Of a DNA stretch of 64,000 nt, positions 23,965 to 32,466 are shown one piece after another (the first letter of the stretch is position 1; each line of letters opens with the position of its first letter). The position numbers and the translations under genes were made by a program. The notes beneath the pieces are model-generated. The model was not told the DNA's origin. It saw only the letters and a program-made list of their open reading frames with translations, and did not search any database. The stretch is from an uncultured Dehalococcoidia bacterium (GTDB lineage Bacteria; Chloroflexota; Dehalococcoidia; Lucifugimonadales; UBA3495): the NCBI GenBank assembly GCA_951812535.1, contig CATOSK010000006.1, forward strand, positions 310,001 to 374,000. The letters are read 5' to 3'.

Positions 23965-24888
23965 ATGCGGATCTGTTCGTTGCAGCCTGGCGCTACCGAG
24001 ATCGTGTATGCCCTGGGATTGGAGGACGACCTTTACGGGGTTACGTCCAGGTGCGACTACCCGCCGGACGCCGCCGCGAAGCCCGTCGTGGTGAGCAGCG
24101 TTTTCGAGGGGCAGCATCTTTCCAGCGGGGATATCAGCCGCACCATCGCCCAGCGGTTCGCCGGCGGTGAGAAGATTTACAACGTGGACGAGGACCTTCT
24201 CCGCGCCGCCAGTCCCGACCTCCTCCTGACCCAGGACATCTGCGAAGTTTGAGCCCTCTCCCCTCGGCAGGTGGCCGAGCTCAGCGGCGTCCTCAACAAG
24301 GAACCCCAGGTCCTCTCCCTGACCCCTACTTATCTCGCTGATGTCCTCGAAGATGTCCGCCGGGTTGGGGAGGCTGCCGGCGTGCCGGACCGCGCTGCCG
24401 GTCTGGTGGAGGGGCTTCAGGTCCGCATCGACGCAGTGGCCGCAAGGACGGCCGATGTTTCGCGCCGGCCCCGCATTCTCCAGTTGGAATGGGTTGAGCC
24501 CCTCCTCTGCGGCGGCCACTGGGTCGTCGAAATGGTCGAGCTTGCGGGCGGAGACCCCTGCTTCGGCTCCAGGCACTCCGGCGCGTCCCGCCTGGAATGG
24601 GACGATGTGGTCGCCAGCCGGCCGGATATGGTGCTATTCATGCCCTGCGGCTTCGACCTACCCCGCGCCATGGAGGACGTCCCCATCCTCACTTCTCTCC
24701 CCGGCTGGAGCTCCCTCCCCGCGGTCCAACGCGGAAATGTCTACGTAGTTGACGGAGGCGCCTACACCAGCCGCCTGGGACCCCGCCTGGTCACCGGCCT
24801 GGAAATCCTGGCCGAACTCATCCAGCCCGACCTGTTCTCCGGGATGATTCCAGCCAACTCCGTCCAGCGCATACTCTCCCCGGGCTGA
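23965..24888 (+). CDS. BtuF-like cobalamin-binding protein with in-frame TGA (candidate selenoprotein)
   Basis: Read through one TGA, the frame gives a 307-residue helical-backbone binding protein of the BtuF/COG0614 type without a signal peptide. Features are [27 protein letters not shown] with C30, [12 protein letters not shown], then TGA at codon 96 (24250-24252), [30 protein letters not shown] and FMPCGFD. Relatives usually read C-x-V-C-A at this place, so the TGA replaces the second cysteine of a CxxC pair (C93 stays). Ten bases after the TGA, CTCGGC-AGGTG-GCCGAG forms a hairpin with a GGT-containing loop, at the spacing expected of a bacterial SECIS. Start ATG 23965 has GGAGG seven bases upstream. 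The alternative is a nonsense mutation in a formerly intact gene. Confidence 0.7.
24253..24279 (+). promoter_or_regulatory. SECIS-like hairpin after TGA
   Basis: The perfect 6-bp stem CTCGGC (24263-24268) / GCCGAG (24274-24279) has loop AGGTG. The loop begins 17 bases after the TGA and has G at its second and third positions, as in bacterial SECIS loops. A stem this short can arise by chance in GC-rich DNA. Confidence 0.45.
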
Positions 24889-25462
24889 CCACCGCCTCAG
24901 CAGGGCTCCCGGGGCCATCGCGTATGGAAGACACCATCATGTTGGTGCTGATCTTTGGTGCTGTTAACTTCCATAGCCAACCTTTGACTTTCGACAGGAC
25001 TATGCCTGTCCATCCCTCTGCTGGTCCGGTTGGCCGGCGCATCGTGGACGTCGGTGGAGCGTGAGGGATTCAAATGTGATTGCCCTGTGAACTCAGACTC
25101 TTTCCCATTAAGGGCAAGGTTAGGGAACCCCTGAACAAGTCCCTTCCCCTTCACGGGGGAAGATTAGGATGGGGGTGAGAGCTCAATTTTCACCTGCCTC
25201 GGACTCGAGCTGCGTGTTTTGCCGGGATTCGAGGAGCCTCCGGGCGTTATGTTTACCGGCGCCACTTTGCCCAATACCCGCACCGGGTTGTCTCGGAGGA
25301 GCATGGCACTTCCGTGCTAGACTGCCCCCGTTTTCATTATATTCCGGTGTTTCCGGACCGCGGGAAAATTACGTTTTCGGGTCGATATCGCGGCCGGGGA
25401 TGCCTGTATTCCTGGGATTTGGGCCTTCAACAGCACTATTCTTTGTTTTCAAGGACGCGCAT
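24889..25462. repeat. gene-free stretch with degenerate repeats before the recombinase gene
   Basis: 24897-24965 resembles, on the minus strand, the 70-bp repeat R3 (AGCACCAACATGATGGTGTC, ending GCCCCGGGAGCCCTG). 25068-25095 holds its tail TCAAATGTGATTGCCCTG. 25136-25195 carries AAGTCCCTTCCCCTTCACGG then GATTAGGATGGGGGTGAG and a decayed type A end. TGCTAGACT at 25315-25323 is a possible extended -10 for the recombinase. No gene is supported. Confidence 0.55.
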
Positions 25463-26380
25463 ATGGAAAATTCTGTCAAATCTTTTCTACAACACCTGGT
25501 GGTGGAAAAAGGCTTCTCTCAAAACACCCTGGATGCTTATCGCAACGATCTCGGCCAGTTTGAAGTGTTCCTCAAAGACCGTATCACCGAGCCGATCAAC
25601 GGCAGCGTTCCCTGGACATCGGTGGACATAAACCTGCTGAACGAGTACATCTCCGACCTCCGCGACCGGAAGGGCTATCGCGACACGACCACGGCCCGGA
25701 AGGTCGCCGCCATAAAGTCCTTCTACGGCTTTCTTACCGCCAACGGGGATGTTTCGGAAGACCCCACCGAGTCCCTGGGGTCGCCCCGGGTCGGCCGCGC
25801 GCTCCCCAAGTACCTGTCCGAAGAGCAGGTGAAGCAGCTCCTGGATGTGGCAGGCCAGTCCGACACCTGGGAGAGCAAGCGGGACGCCACCATCCTGGAA
25901 CTGCTCTACGCCACCGGACTAAGGGTCAGCGAGCTGGTGTCCCTCAACGTGCAGGACATCGATCTGCAGGAATCGTACATCAGGTGCTGGGGAAAAGGCT
26001 CCAAGGAACGGATCGCCTACCTCTACCCGCAGGCTCTGGAAAATCTGAAGGCTTACCTGAAGGGGGCCCGCGTCGCCTTGTTGGGTGCCAAGGAAGACCA
26101 GACCGCCCTGTTCGTCAACCACCGGGGCGAACGCTTGACCCGCCAGTGGATCTGGAACATCCTCAAGACCTGCGGTGAGAAAGTGGGGGTCGAAGAACGG
26201 ATTACACCCCACACCCTGCGTCACAGCTTCGCAACGCACCTGCTCCAGAATGGGGCGTCGCTTAGGCACGTACAGGAACTCCTGGGACACTCCAGCATCT
26301 CCACCACGCAGGTCTACACCCACCTGACCAACACCCACCTTCGCCAGGAATACGAGAAGAGCCACCCCCACGCGCAATAA
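25463..26380 (+). CDS. XerC/XerD-type tyrosine recombinase
   Basis: A 305-residue site-specific recombinase, the size of XerC/D, which resolve chromosome dimers at dif. The SAM-like N-terminal domain (about 1-90) is MENSVKSFLQHLVVEKGFSQ onward. The catalytic domain has Arg in ATGLRVSELVSLN, HTLRHSFATHLLQNG (His and Arg), LGHSSISTTQVYTH (His and the nucleophilic Tyr). The start is ATG 25463 with AAGGA upstream; longer in-frame extension runs into repeat DNA. A second Xer-like gene lies at 41210, so the cell may use an XerC/XerD pair. No dif-like site was identified here. Confidence 0.9.
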   Translation: MENSVKSFLQHLVVEKGFSQNTLDAYRNDLGQFEVFLKDRITEPINGSVPWTSVDINLLNEYISDLRDRKGYRDTTTARKVAAIKSFYGFLTANGDVSEDPTESLGSPRVGRALPKYLSEEQVKQLLDVAGQSDTWESKRDATILELLYATGLRVSELVSLNVQDIDLQESYIRCWGKGSKERIAYLYPQALENLKAYLKGARVALLGAKEDQTALFVNHRGERLTRQWIWNILKTCGEKVGVEERITPHTLRHSFATHLLQNGASLRHVQELLGHSSISTTQVYTHLTNTHLRQEYEKSHPHAQ

Positions 26381-26406
26381 TTCATAATTCTTTATTTGCC
26401 AGTGTT

Positions 26407-26440
26407 TCGGGGCTTCCTTGAGGAAGCCCCGATTGGTTTT
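26407..26440 (+). terminator. bidirectional terminator between recombinase and carbonic anhydrase
   Basis: TCGGGGCTTCCT (26407-26418) pairs exactly with AGGAAGCCCCGA (26421-26432), followed by TTGGTTTT. It sits between convergent genes and may serve both. Confidence 0.8.
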
Positions 26441-26468
26441 CGCGCTTGACCCGGGAAATTACCCGCCC

Positions 26469-27167
26469 CTATTGCACCCAGGTGATTCCCCGGTTCTCCA
26501 GCGCCTGAACGGGCCGGTTGTTGGGACTCCGGCCGAGGGCACGGAGCCGGTTGACCTGGTCCAGGGATATTGTCCGAGGCTGGCGCAGCACATACCAATC
26601 GACCGGTTCGTCGCACGGAGGCGTGGTCTTGGACCCGTCGTAGCGGAAATAGTCCCATTCTCCGGGCAAAAACCCGGTGGGGTCCAGGGCTGGTCCCTCC
26701 GGAATAGCGCCTCCGGGAGCGGGGGCAATGCCCAAGACATCTTCCATCAAAGGGTCGGGTTCCCCCAGCTCAAACAGGACTCCCACCACTGCCAGGTCCC
26801 CGCCGGAATGCTGATGGACGAGGTGCAACTCCGCCGCGAAGCTGCGGCCGTCAATCCAATGCTCCGAGGGAGAGTGAAAGTGGGCCGTTGCCAGATGGTA
26901 GAGCCTGCCCCCGGCGTTGAGGGTGCAGACCGGCTGGAAGTCCAGATGGACAAAGGTGCCGTCATTCCTCACTGCTGTTGAGTCGCCGCGGTACGAGAAC
27001 TCCAGAGACTGCCCGGCGCCGGTTCGATACCCGGTGATGTCCACAGGCGACTGCTGCAAGCCTTCGGCGCAAAGGGCATAATCGGTTGAAAGGCCGCCCC
27101 AGTATTCCGGCGCGGTCGGCCCCGAATATCCCCATTTTTCAGTGCCGTACCTTGCGTCACCTGCCAT
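26469..27167 (-). CDS. alpha-class carbonic anhydrase
   Basis: A 232-residue alpha-carbonic anhydrase interconverting CO2 and bicarbonate. KWGYSG near residue 11, QQSPVDI near 38-44, and the zinc histidines H96, H98 and H115 in TAHFHSPSEHW and AELHLVHQ are all present. TTPPCDEPVDWYVL is the conserved substrate-pocket segment. Alpha-class bacterial enzymes are usually exported, but no signal peptide is visible here. Start ATG 27167 has GGAGG on the minus strand just upstream, so cytoplasmic location is likely unless a nonstandard route is used. The gene is single, not in an operon. Confidence 0.9.
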   Translation of the reverse strand: MAGDARYGTEKWGYSGPTAPEYWGGLSTDYALCAEGLQQSPVDITGYRTGAGQSLEFSYRGDSTAVRNDGTFVHLDFQPVCTLNAGGRLYHLATAHFHSPSEHWIDGRSFAAELHLVHQHSGGDLAVVGVLFELGEPDPLMEDVLGIAPAPGGAIPEGPALDPTGFLPGEWDYFRYDGSKTTPPCDEPVDWYVLRQPRTISLDQVNRLRALGRSPNNRPVQALENRGITWVQ

Positions 27168-27528
27168 GAAACCTCCTCCAGCCGAATAAACTTGGGCTGC
27201 CCCTGGGCAATCCTATCTGTCTTGTCAGTCTTGCTGAAGCCCCATCGGCGCTCAAATGCAGCCGCCAACCCGACGGATGGAAAGATAGGTATCTTTCTAC
27301 CGCAACAGGTGATTGCTACATGTAGAGATATAAAGCTGCGGCATCTGCATGGTGGTGCCTTTACATGCGATTGCCCGGTGACCTGCCTCGCTTTACCGGA
27401 ACAGGATGGGGCGTCTTCGATTGGACGCGAGGCGTTTGTAGTATACTGAATCAAACGTCGATTGACGAAGTCCAGCAACGAACAGGAAGTCCGCACCCGC
27501 CAGGGTCACGGATAGGGAGGTGGTTGAT
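27168..27528. repeat. divergent intergenic region with repeat R3
   Basis: 27334-27376 matches the core of repeat R3 (CTGCGGCATCTGCATGGTGG, then GCCTTTACATGCGATTGCCC). TTGGAC (27421-27426) and TATACT (27442-27447), 15 bases apart, could form the promoter of the uvrC unit. No gene is seen. Confidence 0.55.
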
Positions 27529-27867
27529 ATGCCTGGGAAGGGTCGCCGGATGGCATCGCGTCAGGCCGAGCTTGGCCGGAGAAGGAGGAGACAAAACCGG
27601 GCGTCCGCGGCAGTGGCCGCTCCTCCTGCCGGCCCATCCCCCAATGCCGCTCCCGCCGCCGAACCCCAGGGGGACTCAACTGCTCCGGCAGCCCGGGAAG
27701 CTCCCCAACAGCAGCGCCCGGCCCCTGCTCCCGCGCCCGCCCTGGGGCGGGCGCGGGGGGATCGTCCCCCGGCGTACAACTACATGGTCCCCGAAGTGCG
27801 CCGCATTTCCATCATGGCCGGCGTGCTGCTGGTGGGGTTGATCGCGCTGTCCTTCGTCATCCCATAG
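27529..27867 (+). CDS. small basic Pro/Ala-rich tail-anchored protein
   Basis: A 112-residue protein from ATG 27529 with AGGGAGG eight bases upstream. Residues 1-30 are strongly basic (PGKGRRMASRQAELGRRRRR). Residues 30-85 are a low-complexity Ala/Pro/Gln linker. A single C-terminal membrane span is at about 93-112 (ISIMAGVLLVGLIALSFVIP), with nothing beyond it. The basic part could bind nucleic acid or phospholipid from the cytoplasmic face. The stop is 6 bases before uvrC, suggesting co-expression. No family is known to me. Confidence 0.6.
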   Translation: MPGKGRRMASRQAELGRRRRRQNRASAAVAAPPAGPSPNAAPAAEPQGDSTAPAAREAPQQQRPAPAPAPALGRARGDRPPAYNYMVPEVRRISIMAGVLLVGLIALSFVIP

Positions 27868-27873
27868 GCGGTC

Positions 27874-29745
27874 ATGCCCACCCCGTTAATCGAGCACCGC
27901 CTCCAGTCGGCGCCGGAAAAACCCGGCGTCTACTTGATGAAGGACGCCCAGGATAACGTCATCTACGTGGGCAAGGCCCTGGTCCTGCGCAACCGGCTGC
28001 GTTCCTACTTCGGGTCCCCTTCCGGCCATGCCCCCAAGATCCGCCGCCTGGTCCCCCAGATCGCAGATTTCGAGTTCATCGTTACAGACACCGAGTCGGA
28101 AGCCCTGATCCTGGAAAACACCCTGATCAAGAAGTACAAGCCCCGGTACAACGCGCGGCTCAAGGACGACAAGACCTACCCCTTCCTGAAAATTGACCTC
28201 GGCGAGGACTTTCCCCGGGTCTATATAACCCGCCAGGTCGCCAAGGATGGAGCCCGATATTTCGGTCCCTTCGCCTCCGCCGGCAGCGTCCGCCACACGA
28301 TGGACCTGATCAAGAAGCTTTTCCCATACCGCTCCTGCACCAAGACCATCACCGGCACCGATCCCAGGCCGTGCCTGGAGTACTTCATCCATCGCTGTGT
28401 CGCCCCTTGCTCCGGCTACGCTTCCAAGGATGAATACGCGGATGTCATCAAACAGGTCATCATGTTCATGGAGGGGAACACCGATGTCGTAACCCGGGGA
28501 CTGCGGGATTCCATGACCCAGGCGTCGGAAAAGCTGGAATACGAGCGGGCCGGGGTCCTGCGGGACCAGATCCGGAGCATTGAGCGGGTCGCCGAGCAGC
28601 AGAAGATGGACTCCCAACCGGTCGGGGACCTGGACGCCATTGCAATGGCCCAGGAGGGCAACGAAGCCTGGGTCGAGACCTTCTTCATCCGGCACGGCAA
28701 GCTGGTGGGCCGGGACCGGTTCCTGATGGAAGGCGCCGAGGGAGAGGCTCCCGGGGTCATCCTGGGGCAGTTCGTCAAGCAGTTCTACGAGTCGGCAACC
28801 ATGGTCCCCCGCAGAATCCTGCTGCAGCACCAACTTGAAGAACACGAACTGATCCTCGACTGGCTGAAGGAGCGCCGGGGCGGGGCGGTAACACTCCTGT
28901 ACCCCAAGCGCGGCCAGTACAAGAAACTGCTGGAGGTGGTGGCCGAGAACGCCAGCCAGGGCCTGGCCCAGCAGCGGGTAAAGTGGCTGAACAACGCCAG
29001 CGTCATCCAACAGGCCGTCGCGGACCTCGAGGAAGAGCTGAGCCTGCCTTCACCCCCGCAGCGCATGGAGTGTTACGACATCTCGCACATCCAGGGAACG
29101 AACGTCGTGGGAAGCATGGTGGTCTTCCAGGACGGCCGTCCCAGGCCGGCCCATTACCGCCGGTTCAGGATTAAATCGGTGGAGGGGGTGGATGACTACG
29201 CCAGCATGCAGGAGATGCTCCGGCGCAGGTTCAAGCGCCTGGCGGATACCCGGGCCAGGGGACGGTCCAGCGATGCCCCGGGCCCCAATGGTCCCGACAA
29301 GCCGGGGGATGCATGGGGAATCGTGCCGGACCTGGTGCTCATCGACGGGGGCAAAGGGCACTTGTCGGCGGCGTTGGAGGTGATGTTGGAGCTGGGTCTC
29401 GACGACGTTCCCCTGGCTTCCCTGGCCAAGGAGAACGAGGAACTGTTCGTGCCCCATACGCCGGAACCCATCGTCCTGCCCCGCACATCCCAAGCCCTGT
29501 ACCTGGTGCAGCGGCTGCGGGACGAGGCCCACCGCTTCGCCATTACCTACCACCGCAATCTCCGCAGCAAGGGGAGCCTCAAGTCCTCCATCGACATGGT
29601 GACCGGCATTGGTCCCAAGCGCAAGCGGATGCTGCTCCGCAAGTTCGGCACCGTCCAGGCGATCAAGGACGCCCCGGTGGATGAAATCGCGGCTGTACCG
29701 GGATTAACCCGCTCCCTGGCCATCCGTCTGAAACAGACCCTGTAA
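27874..29745 (+). CDS. uvrC: excinuclease ABC subunit C
   Basis: A 623-residue UvrC, the nuclease making both incisions in nucleotide excision repair. The GIY-YIG domain is at about 14-95 (PGVYLMKDAQDNVIYVGKAL). A cysteine-containing region follows (SCTKTITGTDPRPCLEYFIH, then CVAPCSGY). The UVR domain that binds UvrB is near 190-235. The RNase H-like C-terminal nuclease begins at ECYDISHIQGTNVVGSMVVF and includes VLIDGGKGHL. A double helix-hairpin-helix ends the protein (GIGPKRKRMLLRKFG). The length is standard. The start is ATG 27874. Confidence 0.96.
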   Translation: MPTPLIEHRLQSAPEKPGVYLMKDAQDNVIYVGKALVLRNRLRSYFGSPSGHAPKIRRLVPQIADFEFIVTDTESEALILENTLIKKYKPRYNARLKDDKTYPFLKIDLGEDFPRVYITRQVAKDGARYFGPFASAGSVRHTMDLIKKLFPYRSCTKTITGTDPRPCLEYFIHRCVAPCSGYASKDEYADVIKQVIMFMEGNTDVVTRGLRDSMTQASEKLEYERAGVLRDQIRSIERVAEQQKMDSQPVGDLDAIAMAQEGNEAWVETFFIRHGKLVGRDRFLMEGAEGEAPGVILGQFVKQFYESATMVPRRILLQHQLEEHELILDWLKERRGGAVTLLYPKRGQYKKLLEVVAENASQGLAQQRVKWLNNASVIQQAVADLEEELSLPSPPQRMECYDISHIQGTNVVGSMVVFQDGRPRPAHYRRFRIKSVEGVDDYASMQEMLRRRFKRLADTRARGRSSDAPGPNGPDKPGDAWGIVPDLVLIDGGKGHLSAALEVMLELGLDDVPLASLAKENEELFVPHTPEPIVLPRTSQALYLVQRLRDEAHRFAITYHRNLRSKGSLKSSIDMVTGIGPKRKRMLLRKFGTVQAIKDAPVDEIAAVPGLTRSLAIRLKQTL

Positions 29746-29882
29746 ACCTGCCGTCCCTTGCCAATTTCGTCCAGAAGGCCAATTTCCGCCGAAACCGCGG
29801 CGTCCAGTTATTGATTCAGCGGACGACCCCCACTTACCATAACCGAAACTCACAACCGAAACTCACGCGAGGCCAGTGCATC

Positions 29883-30560
29883 GTGAAGCTGCTACTCACC
29901 TTTCCCAATGGCGCCCAACTCACCCTGGAGTCCGCGGAGCCGGAGTTTATCCAGCAGATAATCATGACGTCGCTGAAGGAGTTTCCGGCGCTGCCCGGGC
30001 AAACCGCCGGCCCTGCGGAGGCGCAGGCCGTACAGGGAACATCCCCCGGCGACCGGCCCGCCGCCGGGGCCGGCGCACGCCCAGGAGGAAACGGCACTGC
30101 CGAATCCCTGGGCGTCTCTGTACGCTCTGCCGACACGGGCGGTCCCGGCGGGGATGCCGCCTTCTCCAGCGCCGGGGGGAACGGCTCCCACGGGAACGCG
30201 TTTGCCAGCATCCTGCCCGATGCCAACGGCGAACTTTCCGGCGAGCAACTGCATTTCAGGGAGTTTTGCCGAGACGCCAACCCGACGGGGGATATGCGGC
30301 GGGCAGTGGTGGCGGCCGAGGGAGCCCAGCGTTTACTGGGGGTGCCCAGCGTGGACGCTCCCACCCTGGAAGCCCTTTTCGCCCTGGCCGGATGGCCCCG
30401 GCCCCACAGCCTGGTCCAGACGATGCGGAATGCCGCGCGGGTGAAATTCGGGTGGCTGGAGCGAGTGCCGGGAAGGATGGGCTTTTACACCGTGACGGAC
30501 ACCGGTCGCGAGACGGCCCTGCCGGACCGGGCCCTCGGAATGCCGGAGCAGTTCGTTTAA
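29883..30560 (+). CDS. hypothetical protein with Gly-rich linker and winged-helix-like C-terminus
   Basis: A 225-residue protein from GTG 29883; upstream in-frame codons are in an unrelated spacer. Residues 1-40 (MKLLLTFPNGAQLTLESAEP and following) form a small beta/alpha unit. Residues 45-115 are a Gly/Ala/Ser linker. Residues 125-215 are helical with LEALFALAGWPRPHSLVQTM, NAARVKFGWLERVPGRMGFY and TVTDTGRE, which resembles the wing of a winged-helix DNA-binding domain. No family is recognised. It may be a sequence-specific regulator, but this is inference only. Confidence 0.5.
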   Translation: MKLLLTFPNGAQLTLESAEPEFIQQIIMTSLKEFPALPGQTAGPAEAQAVQGTSPGDRPAAGAGARPGGNGTAESLGVSVRSADTGGPGGDAAFSSAGGNGSHGNAFASILPDANGELSGEQLHFREFCRDANPTGDMRRAVVAAEGAQRLLGVPSVDAPTLEALFALAGWPRPHSLVQTMRNAARVKFGWLERVPGRMGFYTVTDTGRETALPDRALGMPEQFV

Positions 30561-30990
30561 GGGCGAGACTTTCTCATCTTCGGCGGGCGTCGCCCGCCGC
30601 ACGGCCCTTCCATGTCCCCTTCCTTATCCGATAATGAGGTTCGCACCGGATTTCGTTCCCCATGGTGAGTCCCACGCAGGGCAATCGCATTCGGGTTCTC
30701 GAAGACCCCTTGACGTTCACGGTCCGGCCGCCCCCTTGATAAAGTGAGGGATGGATAGTCGAGAAGTTACCCAAGACAATAGTTGACAATACGGTATATG
30801 GGTATCGAACTGCGGCACCTGCATGGTGGTACCTTTCAAATGCGACAGCCCTGGAGTCCCGCGGCCTGCTGTTGCGTGGGAATGCGGCAGAGACTATCCT
30901 ATTGGGGTTTTCGGACTGTTCCTTCACTTGGGCGGGATGCGTATGGTGTGGTCCGGGACCAGTGAGTAGTCTGTCAGGGAGGCGCCAATC
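30561..30990. repeat. gene-free stretch with hairpin and repeat R3
   Basis: CGGCGGGCG-T-CGCCCGCCG (30581-30599) is a perfect inverted repeat just after the preceding gene. 30781-30852 is the best-preserved copy of R3 (AGTTGACAATACGGTATATG, GGTATCGAACTGCGGCACCT, GCATGGTGGTACCTTTCAAA). A minus-strand R3 tail (AATGCGATTGCCCTGC) lies near 30673-30690. No gene is supported. Confidence 0.6.
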
Positions 30991-32403
30991 ATGAAGATGT
31001 ACCTGAGCGGAAACTGGGTTGACCGGGATGCAAAGATGCCGGTCAGGAATCCCTTTGACCAGTCGGAACTGGATACTGTCCCCCGGGCGACAGCCGCCGA
31101 CGTGGATGCGGCGGTGACCAGCGCCGCACGCGGGGCGGAGGTCATGGGAAAGATGCCCGCCTATGACCGGTACATGATCCTCCGGCGCACCGCCGACCTG
31201 ATGGCGGAACGGGCGGAGGATCTGGCCCAGACGATAACGAAAGAGGAAGGCAAGGTGCTGGTGGAGGGGCGAGGCGAAGTGCAGCGCGCCATCCAGACCA
31301 TCACCCTGTCGTCCGAAGAAGCCAAGCGGCTCCACGGCGAGACCGTTCCCCTGGACGGCGCGCCGGGGATTACCAGCCAGTTCGGGTTCACCATCCGGGT
31401 TCCGGTGGGAGTGGTCGCGGCCATCGCGCCGTTCAACTTTCCGCTGAACCTGGTGTGCCACAAGGTTGGGCCAGCGCTGGCGGCGGGCAACGCGGTGGTG
31501 CTGAAGCCGGCGGGGGATACGCCCCTGTCAGCGTTGAAGCTGACCGAAATCCTGCTGGATGCGGGCCTTCCGGCGGAGGCCATCCAGACAATCACGGGCT
31601 CGGGAGCGGAAATCGGGGATGCTCTCACCGGCGATCCCCGCGTCCGCAAGATTACCTTCACCGGCAGTATGGAAGTTGGGGACCAGATCTGCCGGAACGC
31701 CGGGATCAAGAAGGTCACGATGGAGTTGGGTTCCAACAGCCCGCTCATCGTGATGAACGACGCGGACATCGAGAAGGTGGCCGCGGCCACGGTGGCCAGC
31801 GGCTTCGCCAACGCCGGGCAGGTCTGCATCTCGACCCAGCGGGTCTTTGCCGACCGGGACGTGTACGCCGATTTCCTGGACGCGCTGGTCGCTCCGACCG
31901 AGGCGTTCATCGCCGGCAATCCGCTGGACGAGTCCATCAAGATGGGGCCGATGATCCGCGAGTCCGACGCGGCCCGGGTGCATGACTGGATCGCCGAGGC
32001 AGTGGGGCAGGGCGCCCGCGTAGTCGCCGGCGGAGACCGGGAAGGGACCCTCCACGCTCCGACGGTGGTTGCCGACGTGAAGGCCGATATGAGGGTGTCC
32101 CGGGAGGAGTTGTTCGGTCCGGCGGTGGCGGTCAGTTCTTTCAGCGATATCGACGAAGCCATTGCCATGGCCAATGACAGCCGGTTCGGATTGTCGGCAG
32201 GAATCTTCACCCAGAACGTGGATTGGGCGATGCGGTTTGCCCGGGAAGTCCAGTCCGGCAACCTGCACATCAACTCGTCGCCCCAATGGCGTGCGGACCT
32301 GATGCCCTACGGAGGCCTCAAGGACAGTGGTATGGGCAAGGAAGGGCCGGGCTATGCCATCGAGGAAATGACCGAGTTGAAGATGGTGGTGTTCCACCTG
32401 TAA
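30991..32403 (+). CDS. NAD(P)-dependent aldehyde dehydrogenase
   Basis: A 470-residue aldehyde dehydrogenase. The Rossmann segment is AAIAPFNFPLNLVCHKVGPA and VVLKPAGDTPLSAL. ITFTGSMEVGDQI is the coenzyme-binding turn. The catalytic Glu is in VTMELGSNSP (about 244) and the nucleophile Cys in ANAGQVCISTQRV (about 280). The C-terminal oligomerisation strand is YGGLKDSGMGKEGPGYAIEE. Of the broad class it most resembles lactaldehyde/succinate-semialdehyde/non-phosphorylating glyceraldehyde-3-phosphate types; the substrate cannot be fixed. The start is ATG 30991 after GGGAGG. Confidence 0.9.
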   Translation: MKMYLSGNWVDRDAKMPVRNPFDQSELDTVPRATAADVDAAVTSAARGAEVMGKMPAYDRYMILRRTADLMAERAEDLAQTITKEEGKVLVEGRGEVQRAIQTITLSSEEAKRLHGETVPLDGAPGITSQFGFTIRVPVGVVAAIAPFNFPLNLVCHKVGPALAAGNAVVLKPAGDTPLSALKLTEILLDAGLPAEAIQTITGSGAEIGDALTGDPRVRKITFTGSMEVGDQICRNAGIKKVTMELGSNSPLIVMNDADIEKVAAATVASGFANAGQVCISTQRVFADRDVYADFLDALVAPTEAFIAGNPLDESIKMGPMIRESDAARVHDWIAEAVGQGARVVAGGDREGTLHAPTVVADVKADMRVSREELFGPAVAVSSFSDIDEAIAMANDSRFGLSAGIFTQNVDWAMRFAREVQSGNLHINSSPQWRADLMPYGGLKDSGMGKEGPGYAIEEMTELKMVVFHL

Positions 32404-32416
32404 GCGCAAGCGCTTT

Positions 32417-32450
32417 GAGGGCGGCAGGCCTGCCGCCCTCTCTATTTTCC
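32417..32450 (+). terminator. terminator after aldehyde dehydrogenase
   Basis: GAGGGCGGCAGG (32417-32428) and CCTGCCGCCCTC (32429-32440) make a perfect 24-bp palindrome, followed by TCTATTTTCC. Confidence 0.75.
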
Positions 32451-32466
32451 AGGCAGTCGAGGGTCA

